Assembly (NCBI GenBank): GCA_910576785.1
Contig: CAJTJG010000019.1
Location: 3,690 to 67,689 of the forward strand
DNA length: 64,000 nucleotides
Source: an uncultured Duncaniella sp.
GTDB lineage: Bacteria; Bacteroidota; Bacteroidia; Bacteroidales; Muribaculaceae
Reading direction: 5' to 3'
The notes below the pieces were generated by a model. The model was not told the origin of the DNA. It was given only the letters and a program-made list of their open reading frames with translations, and did not search any database. Of this stretch, positions 35,937 to 44,530 are shown piece after piece; position 1 is the stretch's first letter; the number at the start of each line of letters is the position of its first letter. The position numbers and the translations under genes were made by a program.

Positions 35937-38900
35937 TCAGCGGATCACCTTTCTGACTGATCCGTCGGACATCTTCACGATCGTCACACTGCCATGCAGC
36001 GGCGAGGCAATGCGTCGTCCATGCAGATCGTAATACTCCACAGGCTCGACATCGTAGCCATCCGTCTCTGGCTCTCCGATACCCGAGAAACTCACAACCT
36101 TGCAAATGAGCGGATCACGGCCATATATGACTGCATGGATATCTACATCGCCCGGGGCAAGTCTGCGCAATGTATACTCAGTACCTACATAATCATACTC
36201 GCCCGTATTCGGCCCAGTGGGGCGGAGCTCCGTCAGCATCTCCGACGACACGACCTCGATCGTCTCGAAATCCATATCCAGTCCACCACATACGCTTCCA
36301 CGGTCATACACCGTCAGTTTGGCTGTCGAGCCGATCTCCGGCAGGCAGATCTCATCAGTAGAAAGTGACACCTCCGAGTCGATATCTCCCACCATGAAGT
36401 ATTCACCGGCATAGATGTATTGGGCACTACGGCGACGACTGTCGAGCAGTTCGAGTCTGTCACCATCTATCCTGCAATAGTATGAAGCCTCGATCTTGGA
36501 CAGGTCAAGCCCTTTCTCCATATATGGTCTCAGATCTATCCCGTCGCCGGTGAAACGTGCGGCACATTCATTACCTACAAAATAGCACTCAGTGCCAACC
36601 GGATTGAAGAAAAACAGTCGATTGCCATTGGCATCCACATGTTCAAGTTTCTTCAAGGCCGAGAGATCAAGATGCTCTATAATATTGTCAGACACGGAAA
36701 GATTTCTAAGCTCCTTGCACGCATCCACATTGAGCGCCCTTATACGGTTATCCCGACATCGCAACGTGGTAAGTCCTGTACATCCGGCAATGTCGATATC
36801 ATCAATGCGGTTGTGTTCGCACCATAACCTCGTAAGCATCGGGCTACCCGATACATCAAGCGAGACAATCATATTATTGTCACAGATGACACTTTCAAGT
36901 TCCGTTCTGTGGGCAGGCAATTCAAGCACAGTCAGTCGGTTATCGCTGCAATCTAAACTTGCCAGCTTCGTTGATTCCGGAATGATGAGAGATTCAAGCT
37001 GATTATTACTACAATCCAAATACAATCTACCGATATTTCCGAGACTGAGATTCGTAAGACCGTTACCAGCTACATCCAGAGTAAAATCCTCTATCTCATC
37101 AGGCAGAACAAGTTCCTCCAAACTACATTTATAAGCACTTACCCTCTCCATATCCGGCACGTTCTTCAGGGATATCCTTTTAAGATCCGGATTTTCATAC
37201 ACATTCACCACACTCAGTTCGGGCATGCCGTCTATATCTATCTCTGTAATGGAATTGCCCTGGGCCCCGATAGTAACCAGTTTGAAGAATCCTTCTATGC
37301 CCTCGAGTGAGCGTATTCCGGAATTGCTCATGTCAATATACCCGGGTGCATTCATGAGGTCATAGTCATTGAACACACCGTCTCGGTTCACATCATACTC
37401 CTTCAACAATTTCCTCAAGTTCTCATCCTTGATGCGTGTCGCAGGGAAACTTCTTGACCGCATCAATATCGGTTCAGAAGATACCACCACCTTGTCATCA
37501 CTCACTATGTCAAGCCTGTAGCTTTCACCATCGCTGACCAGTGTATTCTTGTCAAAAAGTATATCCGGACAGAACCAGTAAAGAGAGCTTTGACCGTAAC
37601 TCAGGGAAAAATTGCCATCAAGCACCATCTCCGCGGCAACATCACCGCTATTGACATTGATCAGACGGACATACGTGTTGGGATAATGGGTCTCGGCGCC
37701 ATTGTTTATCATCCTGAACACCACCTTTTCATCCGTATCTATGGAAAGTATGCCGGGCTTCTCCAGTATCTCGGCGCTACACAACGGCTCGGTCGGGACA
37801 TCAACCACAGCACATGATCTCACGCCATCCTTCACACTCATCAACGCAAAGGGGTGAGTGCCTGGCTTTGGCCAGAAGTGCCGCCATGGGGCCGATGCAC
37901 TCTCGCGCCATACAGGGTAGATCCTATATTCTCCATCACCAATGCTATATGCCTCAAGCTTGCCACTGTCCGTTCCGGTCGCGGCCACATACTTCACATG
38001 GTTGCCCTTTGTATCCGTTATCCTCAGGCCCCAGTTGATGCCATAGTTTATCCTGTCCCTGACCCAATTATAGTTGGACCTACGGTACAATACCATGGTG
38101 AATCCCGATCCGTCTGTTTCGGGGACAAAATCACCGAATTTGGAGTATATTCCTATGGTAGCGTCAGGTGACGGTGGCTGGATTCCGTACAGGATCCCCT
38201 TTCCACGGTTGTAGCCGGATGTACTGCCACCATATCCCTGCCACTCCGGCGTAAGTACCGCCGGGATGAAATACCCATTGCTTACACCTCCCCATCCCCA
38301 GTTGATGTGCAGGAAACCGTCTGCATCATTGCCGTCGCAAACGAATGAATGCCCCGAACCGCTTTTTGAAACTCCATCAAGGATCACCGGTCTGCCGGCC
38401 TGCAGCTCCTCATAGATAATGGCATTGTATGCCGATGGAGCAATATCCCATATAGAATAATAGGACATACCGAGCGAACTACCTTCCGTTCCTGTATGAT
38501 ATACCATCGTGCCCGCATAGCCAAAATCGTCAGTCAACGCCCCCTTGATGTCCGCGGAAGCAGCCCCGCTTGACGATAGACCATAACTCATACCCACAGC
38601 CTTGCCGACATCACTCACAAGCCGCGCCACAGCAGCTTTCTGCTCCTCGGATGACTCAACATTCGAATAATCCGGAAGAATGTTTGCCCAGTCATAGTCC
38701 GACGGATACTTATGGTATGCCATCACTTGAGCCACTGATATGGCCACACATCCGGCCACTGCATTCACTTTGCCACCTTCCCCATCATTGACCTCCGGAC
38801 AATGCAGATTGTAGGGATAATCCTGATTCCACGCTATCTTGTCAAGAAGGGGGGCAACAGGCTTTATCGCCGCATAGAGCCAGTCGGACGTTGGCGACTC

Positions 38901-39209
38901 CGCATATTCCGATAGATACTCTGCAAGAGCCGGAGCGATATCCGTAAAATCACCCTTATCGCTATAGCCAAGCACGGGGGCGGAGGTGACGTCCGAACTG
39001 CTGACTATCACATAGCCTTTGCCGACACCGGGGCTGAACACGTAGCATGCATCAACTTCGGACACCAACTGAAGATTATCCACTGATTTTGCAAGCATTT
39101 TCCCTGAATTTACGGCAGGGGCCAAAAACGCCTGCGCCCTTGCAAGCGCTTCATTTTCAGCGATGCGGGCATTGGCAACACCGGCTGCAACCATCAACGC
39201 AGCCACCAC
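35937..39209 (-). CDS. C10 (streptopain-like) cysteine protease with leucine-rich repeats; start disrupted by a poly-C tract
   Basis: In frame from GTG 39209 it has 1,090 residues. Order: hydrophobic signal-like start (MVAALMVAAGVANA), Spi/propeptide region (ENEALARAQAFLAPAVNSGK; GYVIVSSSDVTSAPVLGYSD), C10 peptidase with Cys154 in VAGCVAISVAQ and His287 in SGSGHSFVCDG then LHINWGWGG, an EF-hand-like DVNRDGVFNDYDL near 605, leucine-rich repeats about 626-870 (LYLDCSNNQLESLIIPEST; LASLDCSDNRLTVLELPAH), and a C-terminal T9SS-like tail (VEYYDLHGRRIASPLHGSV). The best start is ATG 39247, right behind a good promoter, but the 19-base C run at 39221-39239 puts it one base out of frame. With 17 or 20 C it would read MNL, prolines, RTCTVVAALMVAAGVANA, a complete signal peptide. 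Likely a secreted, surface-attached protease subject to phase variation. Confidence 0.85.
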   Translation of the reverse strand: MVAALMVAAGVANARIAENEALARAQAFLAPAVNSGKMLAKSVDNLQLVSEVDACYVFSPGVGKGYVIVSSSDVTSAPVLGYSDKGDFTDIAPALAEYLSEYAESPTSDWLYAAIKPVAPLLDKIAWNQDYPYNLHCPEVNDGEGGKVNAVAGCVAISVAQVMAYHKYPSDYDWANILPDYSNVESSEEQKAAVARLVSDVGKAVGMSYGLSSSGAASADIKGALTDDFGYAGTMVYHTGTEGSSLGMSYYSIWDIAPSAYNAIIYEELQAGRPVILDGVSKSGSGHSFVCDGNDADGFLHINWGWGGVSNGYFIPAVLTPEWQGYGGSTSGYNRGKGILYGIQPPSPDATIGIYSKFGDFVPETDGSGFTMVLYRRSNYNWVRDRINYGINWGLRITDTKGNHVKYVAATGTDSGKLEAYSIGDGEYRIYPVWRESASAPWRHFWPKPGTHPFALMSVKDGVRSCAVVDVPTEPLCSAEILEKPGILSIDTDEKVVFRMINNGAETHYPNTYVRLINVNSGDVAAEMVLDGNFSLSYGQSSLYWFCPDILFDKNTLVSDGESYRLDIVSDDKVVVSSEPILMRSRSFPATRIKDENLRKLLKEYDVNRDGVFNDYDLMNAPGYIDMSNSGIRSLEGIEGFFKLVTIGAQGNSITEIDIDGMPELSVVNVYENPDLKRISLKNVPDMERVSAYKCSLEELVLPDEIEDFTLDVAGNGLTNLSLGNIGRLYLDCSNNQLESLIIPESTKLASLDCSDNRLTVLELPAHRTELESVICDNNMIVSLDVSGSPMLTRLWCEHNRIDDIDIAGCTGLTTLRCRDNRIRALNVDACKELRNLSVSDNIIEHLDLSALKKLEHVDANGNRLFFFNPVGTECYFVGNECAARFTGDGIDLRPYMEKGLDLSKIEASYYCRIDGDRLELLDSRRRSAQYIYAGEYFMVGDIDSEVSLSTDEICLPEIGSTAKLTVYDRGSVCGGLDMDFETIEVVSSEMLTELRPTGPNTGEYDYVGTEYTLRRLAPGDVDIHAVIYGRDPLICKVVSFSGIGEPETDGYDVEPVEYYDLHGRRIASPLHGSVTIVKMSDGSVRKVIR

Positions 39210-39220
39210 CGTACAGGTGC

Positions 39221-39239
39221 GGGGGGGGGGGGGGGGGGG
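39221..39239 (-). repeat. Homopolymeric C tract (19 bases) at the start of the C10 protease gene
   Basis: Nineteen G on the plus strand, that is 19 C on the coding strand, six bases after the first base past ATG 39247. Runs of this length slip during replication. A length of 3n+2 (17, 20) joins ATG to the protease frame; 19 does not and leads to a TGA after about 17 codons. Confidence 0.85.
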
Positions 39240-39293
39240 AGATTCATAGCAAAAATTTTTTAATTTTCAAAACGAGTACATGATTGAATTTTG

Positions 39294-39327
39294 CAAATAT
39301 AATGATTTATTGTGAATTATATGCAAA
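39294..39327 (-). promoter_or_regulatory. Promoter of the C10 protease gene
   Basis: On the minus strand -7 TATATTTG (39294-39301) and -33 TTTG (39324-39327), 22 bases apart. The predicted RNA starts about 40 bases before ATG 39247, which supports that ATG, on the far side of the C tract, as the designed start. Confidence 0.7.
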
Positions 39328-39343
39328 ATCTCCAATAAAAACA

Positions 39344-39374
39344 ATCCCGGACCTCCGCTCGGGAGATCCGGGAT
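39344..39374 (-). terminator. Terminator of the exbB-exbD-exbD-tonB operon
   Basis: Inverted repeat ATCCCGGA/TCCGGGAT (39344-39351 and 39367-39374) with a further inner pairing (CTCC/GGAG), 25 bases past the tonB stop and followed on the minus strand by TTGTTTTTATT. Confidence 0.8.
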
Positions 39375-39399
39375 CGTATTGATGTGTCAGGTTACGCTA

Positions 39400-40257
39400 T
39401 TAAACGCCCTGGAGTTTGAACTGGATGGGGAGTGTGTACCACACGTTCACAGCGTGACCGTTCATCTTGCCGGGGACGAACTTGGGAAGTGACTTGACCA
39501 CGCGGACTGCCTCCTTGTCGAGGTCGGGGTCCTTACCGCGGACAACCTTTACTTCGCCAACGCTACCGGTCTTGGTAACGACGAACTGTACTACCACACG
39601 ACCCTGGATGTTGTTTTCCTGAGCCATGGCCGGGTAGCGGATGTGCTCAGCCACATACTTGAGAAGGGCTGCATCGCCACCGGGGAACTGAGGTTTCTGC
39701 TCTACAACGTCGAACACCTTGTTGTCATCAACAGGTTCGGGCTTCTTCTCCTCCACGATGATCTCCTCTTTGTGCTCACGGACAACGTTGAGGTCGTCAG
39801 TACCCTTGTCAAAGTCAGTGGTACCCACGGCTGTATCGGTCTCCTTGAGGTCGTCCTGGCTCTTGATCTCCTCAACCACCTCTTCATCGCGGGTGATCTG
39901 GAGCTCGGTAGCCTTGACAGTGTTGAGGATCTCTTCGGGGAGAGCTTCGGGCTGCTGCTCCTCGACACGCTGCATCTCCTCCTCTTCGGGTTCTTCCTCT
40001 TCCTGCTCCTCGGCGGAGTAGTCGATCATAGCCTGCTCTACCTGATCCTCAGGACGCGCATCGCTCTGCTGGAGAACGGTGTTGGCGAGGAGACCAAGGA
40101 GGGCTACGATAAGAAGAACGATGAGGATGACAAGCATGGCGCGGTTGTGGCGCTTAGCCGAAGCCTTGCGGAGCTCATAGGCTCCGAAGTCCTTGTTCTT
40201 TCCTTCGAATATAAGTTCAATCCATTCTGATGATGAAAGATCTACATCTTTTGCCAT
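39400..40257 (-). CDS. TonB-like energy transducer
   Basis: A 285-residue protein. A short cytoplasmic segment (GKNKDFGAYELRKASAKRHN) typical of Bacteroidetes TonB precedes the single membrane helix (AMLVILIVLLIVALLGLLAN). Next is a long acidic linker rich in Glu, not the usual proline-rich rod, with VVEEIKSQDDLKETDTAVG. The C-terminal TonB domain follows (FPGGDAALLKYVAEHIRYP; IQGRVVVQFVVTKTGSVGEV; LPKFVPGKMNGHAVNVWYTL). It passes energy from the ExbB/ExbD motor to outer-membrane TonB-dependent (SusC-like) transporters. Last gene of the operon, ended by a hairpin. Confidence 0.92.
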   Translation of the reverse strand: MAKDVDLSSSEWIELIFEGKNKDFGAYELRKASAKRHNRAMLVILIVLLIVALLGLLANTVLQQSDARPEDQVEQAMIDYSAEEQEEEEPEEEEMQRVEEQQPEALPEEILNTVKATELQITRDEEVVEEIKSQDDLKETDTAVGTTDFDKGTDDLNVVREHKEEIIVEEKKPEPVDDNKVFDVVEQKPQFPGGDAALLKYVAEHIRYPAMAQENNIQGRVVVQFVVTKTGSVGEVKVVRGKDPDLDKEAVRVVKSLPKFVPGKMNGHAVNVWYTLPIQFKLQGV

Positions 40258-40304
40258 ATTTCGTAAGAGATTTTTCGGGTTAATATATATCTGTCATCAA
40301 CGGA

Positions 40305-41054
40305 TTACTTCTTGGGGTTCTTGGCAAGATAGTCAAGGATGAGAGCTGAGTCGACCTTATTGATGTTGTCGATCTGATAACGCGAGATCTGGTTGATCTG
40401 CATTTCGTCGAGGGCCGAGATCAGGCTCTCCCATGAAGCCTCGGGAGCTGCCTTGATAATCACAACAGGACGGGTGAGGGTGGAGTCGTTACGGATCTCA
40501 CGGGCACGTGCCTGGTAGATCGAGTCGTTGGCAGCGGAGTTGCCGGGAGCGAACTCCTTGTTACGCCAGCGAGCTTTCTCCTTCTCGATTTTTTCGAGCA
40601 CCTGCTTGTTGCGGTCATGGAGGATCTTGCGGATGCCTTGCTGGATTTTGCCGTCGTTTCCTACGAAGTGCTCGGCTTTGAGCTTGTTGTTGTCGATGAG
40701 GCCGTCACCATCGGTGTCGGCGATCTCGGGCATACCTTCGTAGTAATAGACTGTGCTCATCGGGCGTCCGGCTTCGTCTTTCTTGACGTCGCCGTTGGCA
40801 TTGCGGTCGGTAGTGAGGATGAGCGTTATTGCTTCAGATTCCTTTGCTTTGTTCATCTGCTGCTGCTCGATCTTCTCGTTGGAGGGGAGCGAGATAGTCA
40901 GCGTCTGAGACTTGATCATTGTGGTACAAAGCATGAAGAATGTAATCAGAAGCATGTTCATGTCCACCATGGGGGTAAAGTCCACATGGATTGACATTTT
41001 CTTCTGGGCGCCTTTTTTCTTTTTGCCGCCGTCTGATTGTTCAATCTGTGCCAT
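40305..41054 (-). CDS. exbD: ExbD-family biopolymer transport protein (second copy)
   Basis: A 249-residue protein with one N-terminal membrane helix after a lysine-rich start (GGKKKKGAQKKMSIHVDFTP). The helix contains the proton-handling aspartate in TPMVDMNMLLITFFML. The periplasmic domain is much longer than E. coli ExbD (141 residues) and carries an insert with KKDEAGRPMSTVYYYEGMPE and DTDGDGLIDNN. It ends with a typical ExbD fold (VVIIKAAPEASWESLISALD). It lies 5 bases after the first exbD stop; two non-identical ExbD proteins in one operon are usual in Bacteroidetes. Confidence 0.9.
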   Translation of the reverse strand: MAQIEQSDGGKKKKGAQKKMSIHVDFTPMVDMNMLLITFFMLCTTMIKSQTLTISLPSNEKIEQQQMNKAKESEAITLILTTDRNANGDVKKDEAGRPMSTVYYYEGMPEIADTDGDGLIDNNKLKAEHFVGNDGKIQQGIRKILHDRNKQVLEKIEKEKARWRNKEFAPGNSAANDSIYQARAREIRNDSTLTRPVVIIKAAPEASWESLISALDEMQINQISRYQIDNINKVDSALILDYLAKNPKK

Positions 41055-41059
41055 AATGA

Positions 41060-41776
41060 TTATTCTTGCTCAGTTTTTAAAGCTGTCATGATGCTGAAGC
41101 GGTTCATCTTGAGAGTCTGAAGATTGTCGAGCACGTCATGGACAATCGTGTAAGGAGTGTCCTTGTCGGCCTTGACGGCGATACCCTCGCCCTTCTTCAT
41201 GGCTTTCTGCAGGTTGTCGTTGCCTGAATTGTAGATGGCGCGCATCCAGATTTGGAACTCGTTGAGGTGATCCATATCCTTATTGTCATTGATGGGTATA
41301 CCTACACCCTTCTGTGTCATGTCGGATATGAATTTGTCCTGCTCTGTCTGAGACATTCCAAGGAACTGATGGAGCACCTGGAAGGGTACGCCAAACATGT
41401 TGATCTTGGAGAATACCTCGCGGTCCTGTGCTGTAAGCTGCACCGGATTGCTCGGGTGCTGCTTGTTGTAAAGCGTTACTGCTTCATCAAGAATCGTCTT
41501 GCGGAGAGCCTCCGAACCCCATGTGTCCTTGGTGTCCGCATCAGCGTCACCGGCAATGGAGATGAAGACTTTTCCTTCGGGGCTGACAAGTACCGATGCC
41601 AGGTTGGCCGTGGGCACTTTCTGCTCCGATACAGAGGAGGGGGTCAGTACGGTGACCGGCTCCTTCTGCAGGAAGGTAGATGTCAACATGAAGAAAGTAA
41701 GCAAGAGCACAGTCACGTCACTCATCGCGGTCATGTCGATGAGGGTGCTTTTCCTCTTAATTTTTACTTTTCCCAT
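41060..41776 (-). CDS. exbD: ExbD-family biopolymer transport protein (first copy)
   Basis: A 238-residue ExbD-type protein. The membrane helix has STLIDMTAMSDVTVLLLTFF, with the aspartate of the proton path in SDVTVLLL. The periplasmic part has an extended insert (EVFSKINMFGVPFQVLHQFL; VGIPINDNKDMDHLNEFQIW) and a C-terminal ExbD fold (IAVKADKDTPYTIVHDVLDN). With ExbB it should form the inner-membrane motor, probably with both ExbD types in one complex (inference). The stop is 5 bases before the second exbD. Confidence 0.9.
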   Translation of the reverse strand: MGKVKIKRKSTLIDMTAMSDVTVLLLTFFMLTSTFLQKEPVTVLTPSSVSEQKVPTANLASVLVSPEGKVFISIAGDADADTKDTWGSEALRKTILDEAVTLYNKQHPSNPVQLTAQDREVFSKINMFGVPFQVLHQFLGMSQTEQDKFISDMTQKGVGIPINDNKDMDHLNEFQIWMRAIYNSGNDNLQKAMKKGEGIAVKADKDTPYTIVHDVLDNLQTLKMNRFSIMTALKTEQE

Positions 41777-41826
41777 ATTACGTTATCTGTTGGAAATTGA
41801 AGTTGGTTTAGATAGGTAACAGGGGA

Positions 41827-42648
41827 TCAGTGGGTAGCTGCAAATGTCTGCACGATGGAGAAACCGATCTCGTCGATTGCGTAGGTCAGATTGTCGATCT
41901 TGTTGGTGTAGAAGTTGTAGGAGATTACAGCGAAGGCACCGGTGGCGATACCGAAGGCGGTGTTGATAAGAGCCTCCGAGATACCGGTGGAGAGCTCGGT
42001 GGAGTCAGGTGCGCCGGATGCTGCAAGAGCCTGGAACGACTTGATCATACCGATCACAGTACCGAGAAGACCAACGAGTGTACCGAGAGTGGTGAGGGTA
42101 GCAACGATGGGAAGATTCTGCTGGAGAGCGGGCATCTCGAGGGCGGTGGCCTCCTCTACAGTCTTCTGGAGGTTGGCGATCTTCTGCTCCTTGCTGAGGA
42201 CGGTGTTCTTGTCCATCTCCTCGTAGGAGTTGAGGGCAGCGGCTACTACAGCGGCTACAGAGCCCTTCTGATTCTTGCAGAGGTTCTTGGCACCCTGGAT
42301 ATCGTTGGCAGCGAGACATTTCTTCACGCCGGCTACAAACTTCTCGATGGAGCCTTTGCCCTTAGCGGACGAGAGGGCGATCCAACGCTCTACGGAAAGA
42401 ACGATCACAGTGAGGAAAAGGGTCTGGAGAATAGGCACAATGAAACCGCCCTTATAGATGGTGCCCCAAAGGTCGATGGGGTGGCCCTCCTCAAAGTGCG
42501 ACTCGTGGCCGAACCAGAACATGAAGAGGAGTACTGCCACAACGAGGCATGCGAGGATCACCAGGAAGGCGTTCTTGATACCGGCAACATTGCTGCCTTG
42601 CTTGTTGTCAGCCTTTTTGGGCTGTGCGATGGGCTTTTGAGCTTCCAT
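41827..42648 (-). CDS. exbB: ExbB/MotA/TolQ proton channel subunit
   Basis: A 273-residue protein with three main membrane helices: near residue 28 (NAFLVILACLVVAVLLFMFW), near 70 (FIVPILQTLFLTVIVLSVER) and a pair in the C-terminal half (LPIVATLTTLGTLVGLLGTV; AFGIATGAFAVISYNFYTNK), the latter containing the ExbB signature TLGTLVGLLGTVIGMI. It forms the pentameric channel of the TonB motor. First gene of the operon, preceded by a long leader. Confidence 0.93.
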   Translation of the reverse strand: MEAQKPIAQPKKADNKQGSNVAGIKNAFLVILACLVVAVLLFMFWFGHESHFEEGHPIDLWGTIYKGGFIVPILQTLFLTVIVLSVERWIALSSAKGKGSIEKFVAGVKKCLAANDIQGAKNLCKNQKGSVAAVVAAALNSYEEMDKNTVLSKEQKIANLQKTVEEATALEMPALQQNLPIVATLTTLGTLVGLLGTVIGMIKSFQALAASGAPDSTELSTGISEALINTAFGIATGAFAVISYNFYTNKIDNLTYAIDEIGFSIVQTFAATH

Positions 42649-42916
42649 AATTTTTCTTAATTACTTTTTAGAGGTTTATTAGTTTGTGATTATTAGTTTT
42701 GATGATCTTTCTGACTGTATGTATCCATAAGAGGATCCCTACATATCGACAGGCGACGACACATGACATGCCGTAGCACCGGAGGTCTGACATTTTATTC
42801 AGGACATGGTCTTCAAGGTAAGAATCCGTCGTATAAATTAAGATTTATGTTAAATTTTATAGTCACATGGTATCGATTCATGCACTCTGCGATAGAGTGT
42901 TTCTTAAAACGATATG

Positions 42917-42948
42917 CAAATTTATAAGGAAATTTCCGTGTTTCCAAA
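42917..42948 (-). promoter_or_regulatory. Promoter of the exbB-tonB operon
   Basis: On the minus strand -7 TAAATTTG (42917-42924) and -33 TTTG (42945-42948) are 20 bases apart, matching the Bacteroidetes consensus. The inferred leader is about 260 nt. Confidence 0.7.
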
Positions 42949-43074
42949 CGTTTCACTCCTTTTTTTGGGACGTATGCTCTAAAACATGTTAACATTTGGC
43001 GACAATAATGTTTTTTTCCGCCGTTTAAACTCATTTTCACTTAACTGTACTAAAAATATTTAAAATTTTATCAC

Positions 43075-43082
43075 TAACTTTG
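43075..43082 (+). promoter_or_regulatory. Promoter -7 element for the nqr operon
   Basis: TAACTTTG matches TAnnTTTG, about 80 bases before nqrA. No clear -33 TTTG was found. Confidence 0.6.
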
Positions 43083-43164
43083 TCCGTTGTTTCTTTCGGC
43101 GGTTCAATACGTTCCGCCCGATCATGTCGAAATTTTTCTAACGGTACAATTTTAAATAATCCTA

Positions 43165-44505
43165 ATGAGAAGGACCATTAACTTAAAAAAAGGGCTCAAC
43201 CTGCGCATGACGGGTGGAGTTGACACGCCTTCGGAGGTGTCGCAGGTTCTCCCCGGGAGTGTGGCTATAGTCCCCGACGATTTTCCCGGCTTCAGGCCCA
43301 AGCTTGACGTGGCCGAAGGAGACTCTGTCTGCATCGGCTCTCCGCTGATGCACGACAAGGAGCATCCGGAGATCAGACTCGTATCCCCGGTGGCTGGAAC
43401 CGTCTCCCACATAGTGCGCGGTGCCCGCCGCAAGATTGAGCGAGTCGAGATCACTCCCACCGCCGATGGAGCCGGCAAATCTATGAAAACACCTGTGTCG
43501 TCCTCACGAGAAGCTATCGTCAATGCCCTCGCCGCCTCCGGTCTATGGGCCATGATGAGACAGAGGCCGTATGACATCGTTCCCGACACGGCAGTTTCTC
43601 CCCGCGATATCTTCGTGACAGCTCTCGACACCGCCCCGCTCGCCGCCGATCTCGAACTCGGCGTAAAGGACAAAATCAATGAGCTCAAGGCCGGAGTAAA
43701 AGCTCTCGCCTCGCTGACTTCCGGTCATATATATATAGGTATAGGCGCCGGATCCGCCCTTCCCGATATCGATGGAGCGGAGATGGTGGAGTTCAACCGT
43801 CTCCACCCGGCAGGAAATGCCGGTGTTCAGGCAGCCAACATAGCTCCGGTCAACAAAGGCGAGATCATCTGGGTCCTTGACATCGTGACACTCTGCAAGA
43901 TAGGCCATCTGATGCTCAATGGAGAGTACGACCCGAAAGTCTACGTAGCCGTGACAGGCAGTGAGGTAAAGACTCCTTGCATCATCTCCACAATAGCAGG
44001 CGCCCATCTTTCCGACATCCTGACCGGCAATGTCGACAACGATGGCCGCACCCACCGCATCATATCAGGCAATGTGCTCACCGGCATCCCCGTCGGGGCC
44101 GACGGCTACCTGAGGTATCCTTACCGTCAGGTGACAGTGATACCGGAAGGCGATGATGCCGACGAGTTCATGGGCTGGGCCTCTCTGAGTCCGTCGAAGA
44201 TGAGCGAGAGCCGATCATTCCTCGGCAAACTCCTCGGTCGCAGATTCAATCCTGACGCACGCCTCAACGGCGGACGCCGAGCCATGATCATGTCCGGCAT
44301 ATATGACGACTACCTGCCGATGGATATTCTGCCCGAATATCTCATAAAAGCCATCCTCGCCAAAGATATCGACAATATGGAGGCCCTTGGCATCTACGAG
44401 ATAGCCCCCGAAGATATCGCACTGGCAGAATACGCCGATCCTTCCAAGCTGGAGCTGCAACGCATAGTCCGCCAGGGGCTCGACTACATGCGCAGCGAAG
44501 TATAA
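43165..44505 (+). CDS. nqrA: Na+-translocating NADH:quinone reductase subunit A
   Basis: A 446-residue soluble subunit of Na+-NQR. It begins MRRTINLKKGLNLRMTGG, as NqrA does, has a barrel-sandwich region (VSPVAGTVSHIVRGARRKIE) and lacks the CxxCxxC iron-sulfur motifs of RnfC, which separates it from the similar Rnf complex. It sits on the cytoplasmic side and is implicated in quinone reduction. First gene of six in the order A-B-C-D-E-F, starting 80 bases behind a -7 element. The complex pumps Na+ using NADH oxidation, the main respiratory entry point in Bacteroidales. Confidence 0.94.
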   Translation: MRRTINLKKGLNLRMTGGVDTPSEVSQVLPGSVAIVPDDFPGFRPKLDVAEGDSVCIGSPLMHDKEHPEIRLVSPVAGTVSHIVRGARRKIERVEITPTADGAGKSMKTPVSSSREAIVNALAASGLWAMMRQRPYDIVPDTAVSPRDIFVTALDTAPLAADLELGVKDKINELKAGVKALASLTSGHIYIGIGAGSALPDIDGAEMVEFNRLHPAGNAGVQAANIAPVNKGEIIWVLDIVTLCKIGHLMLNGEYDPKVYVAVTGSEVKTPCIISTIAGAHLSDILTGNVDNDGRTHRIISGNVLTGIPVGADGYLRYPYRQVTVIPEGDDADEFMGWASLSPSKMSESRSFLGKLLGRRFNPDARLNGGRRAMIMSGIYDDYLPMDILPEYLIKAILAKDIDNMEALGIYEIAPEDIALAEYADPSKLELQRIVRQGLDYMRSEV

Positions 44506-44530
44506 TCCACCCGTTTCCACTCATCCGACA

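Larger units (their letters stand above)
42649..43164. other. Divergent regulatory region between exbB and nqrA
   Basis: 516 bases, AT-rich. It contains the exbB promoter (42917-42948, minus) about 260 bases before the exbB start and the nqrA -7 element (43075-43082, plus) about 80 bases before nqrA. A minus-strand frame at 42813-43040 has no protein-like support. The long exbB leader holds no hairpin I can define with confidence. Confidence 0.6.

Noticed and set aside
41830..42660. 276-codon open frame on the plus strand across exbB
   Set aside because: It lies opposite a strongly supported gene with all ExbB motifs; its composition (Gly, Glu, Leu runs) follows from the codon pattern of the real gene.
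42813..43040. 75-codon minus-strand frame in the exbB-nqrA gap
   Set aside because: It spans the exbB promoter and has no recognisable features or start context.
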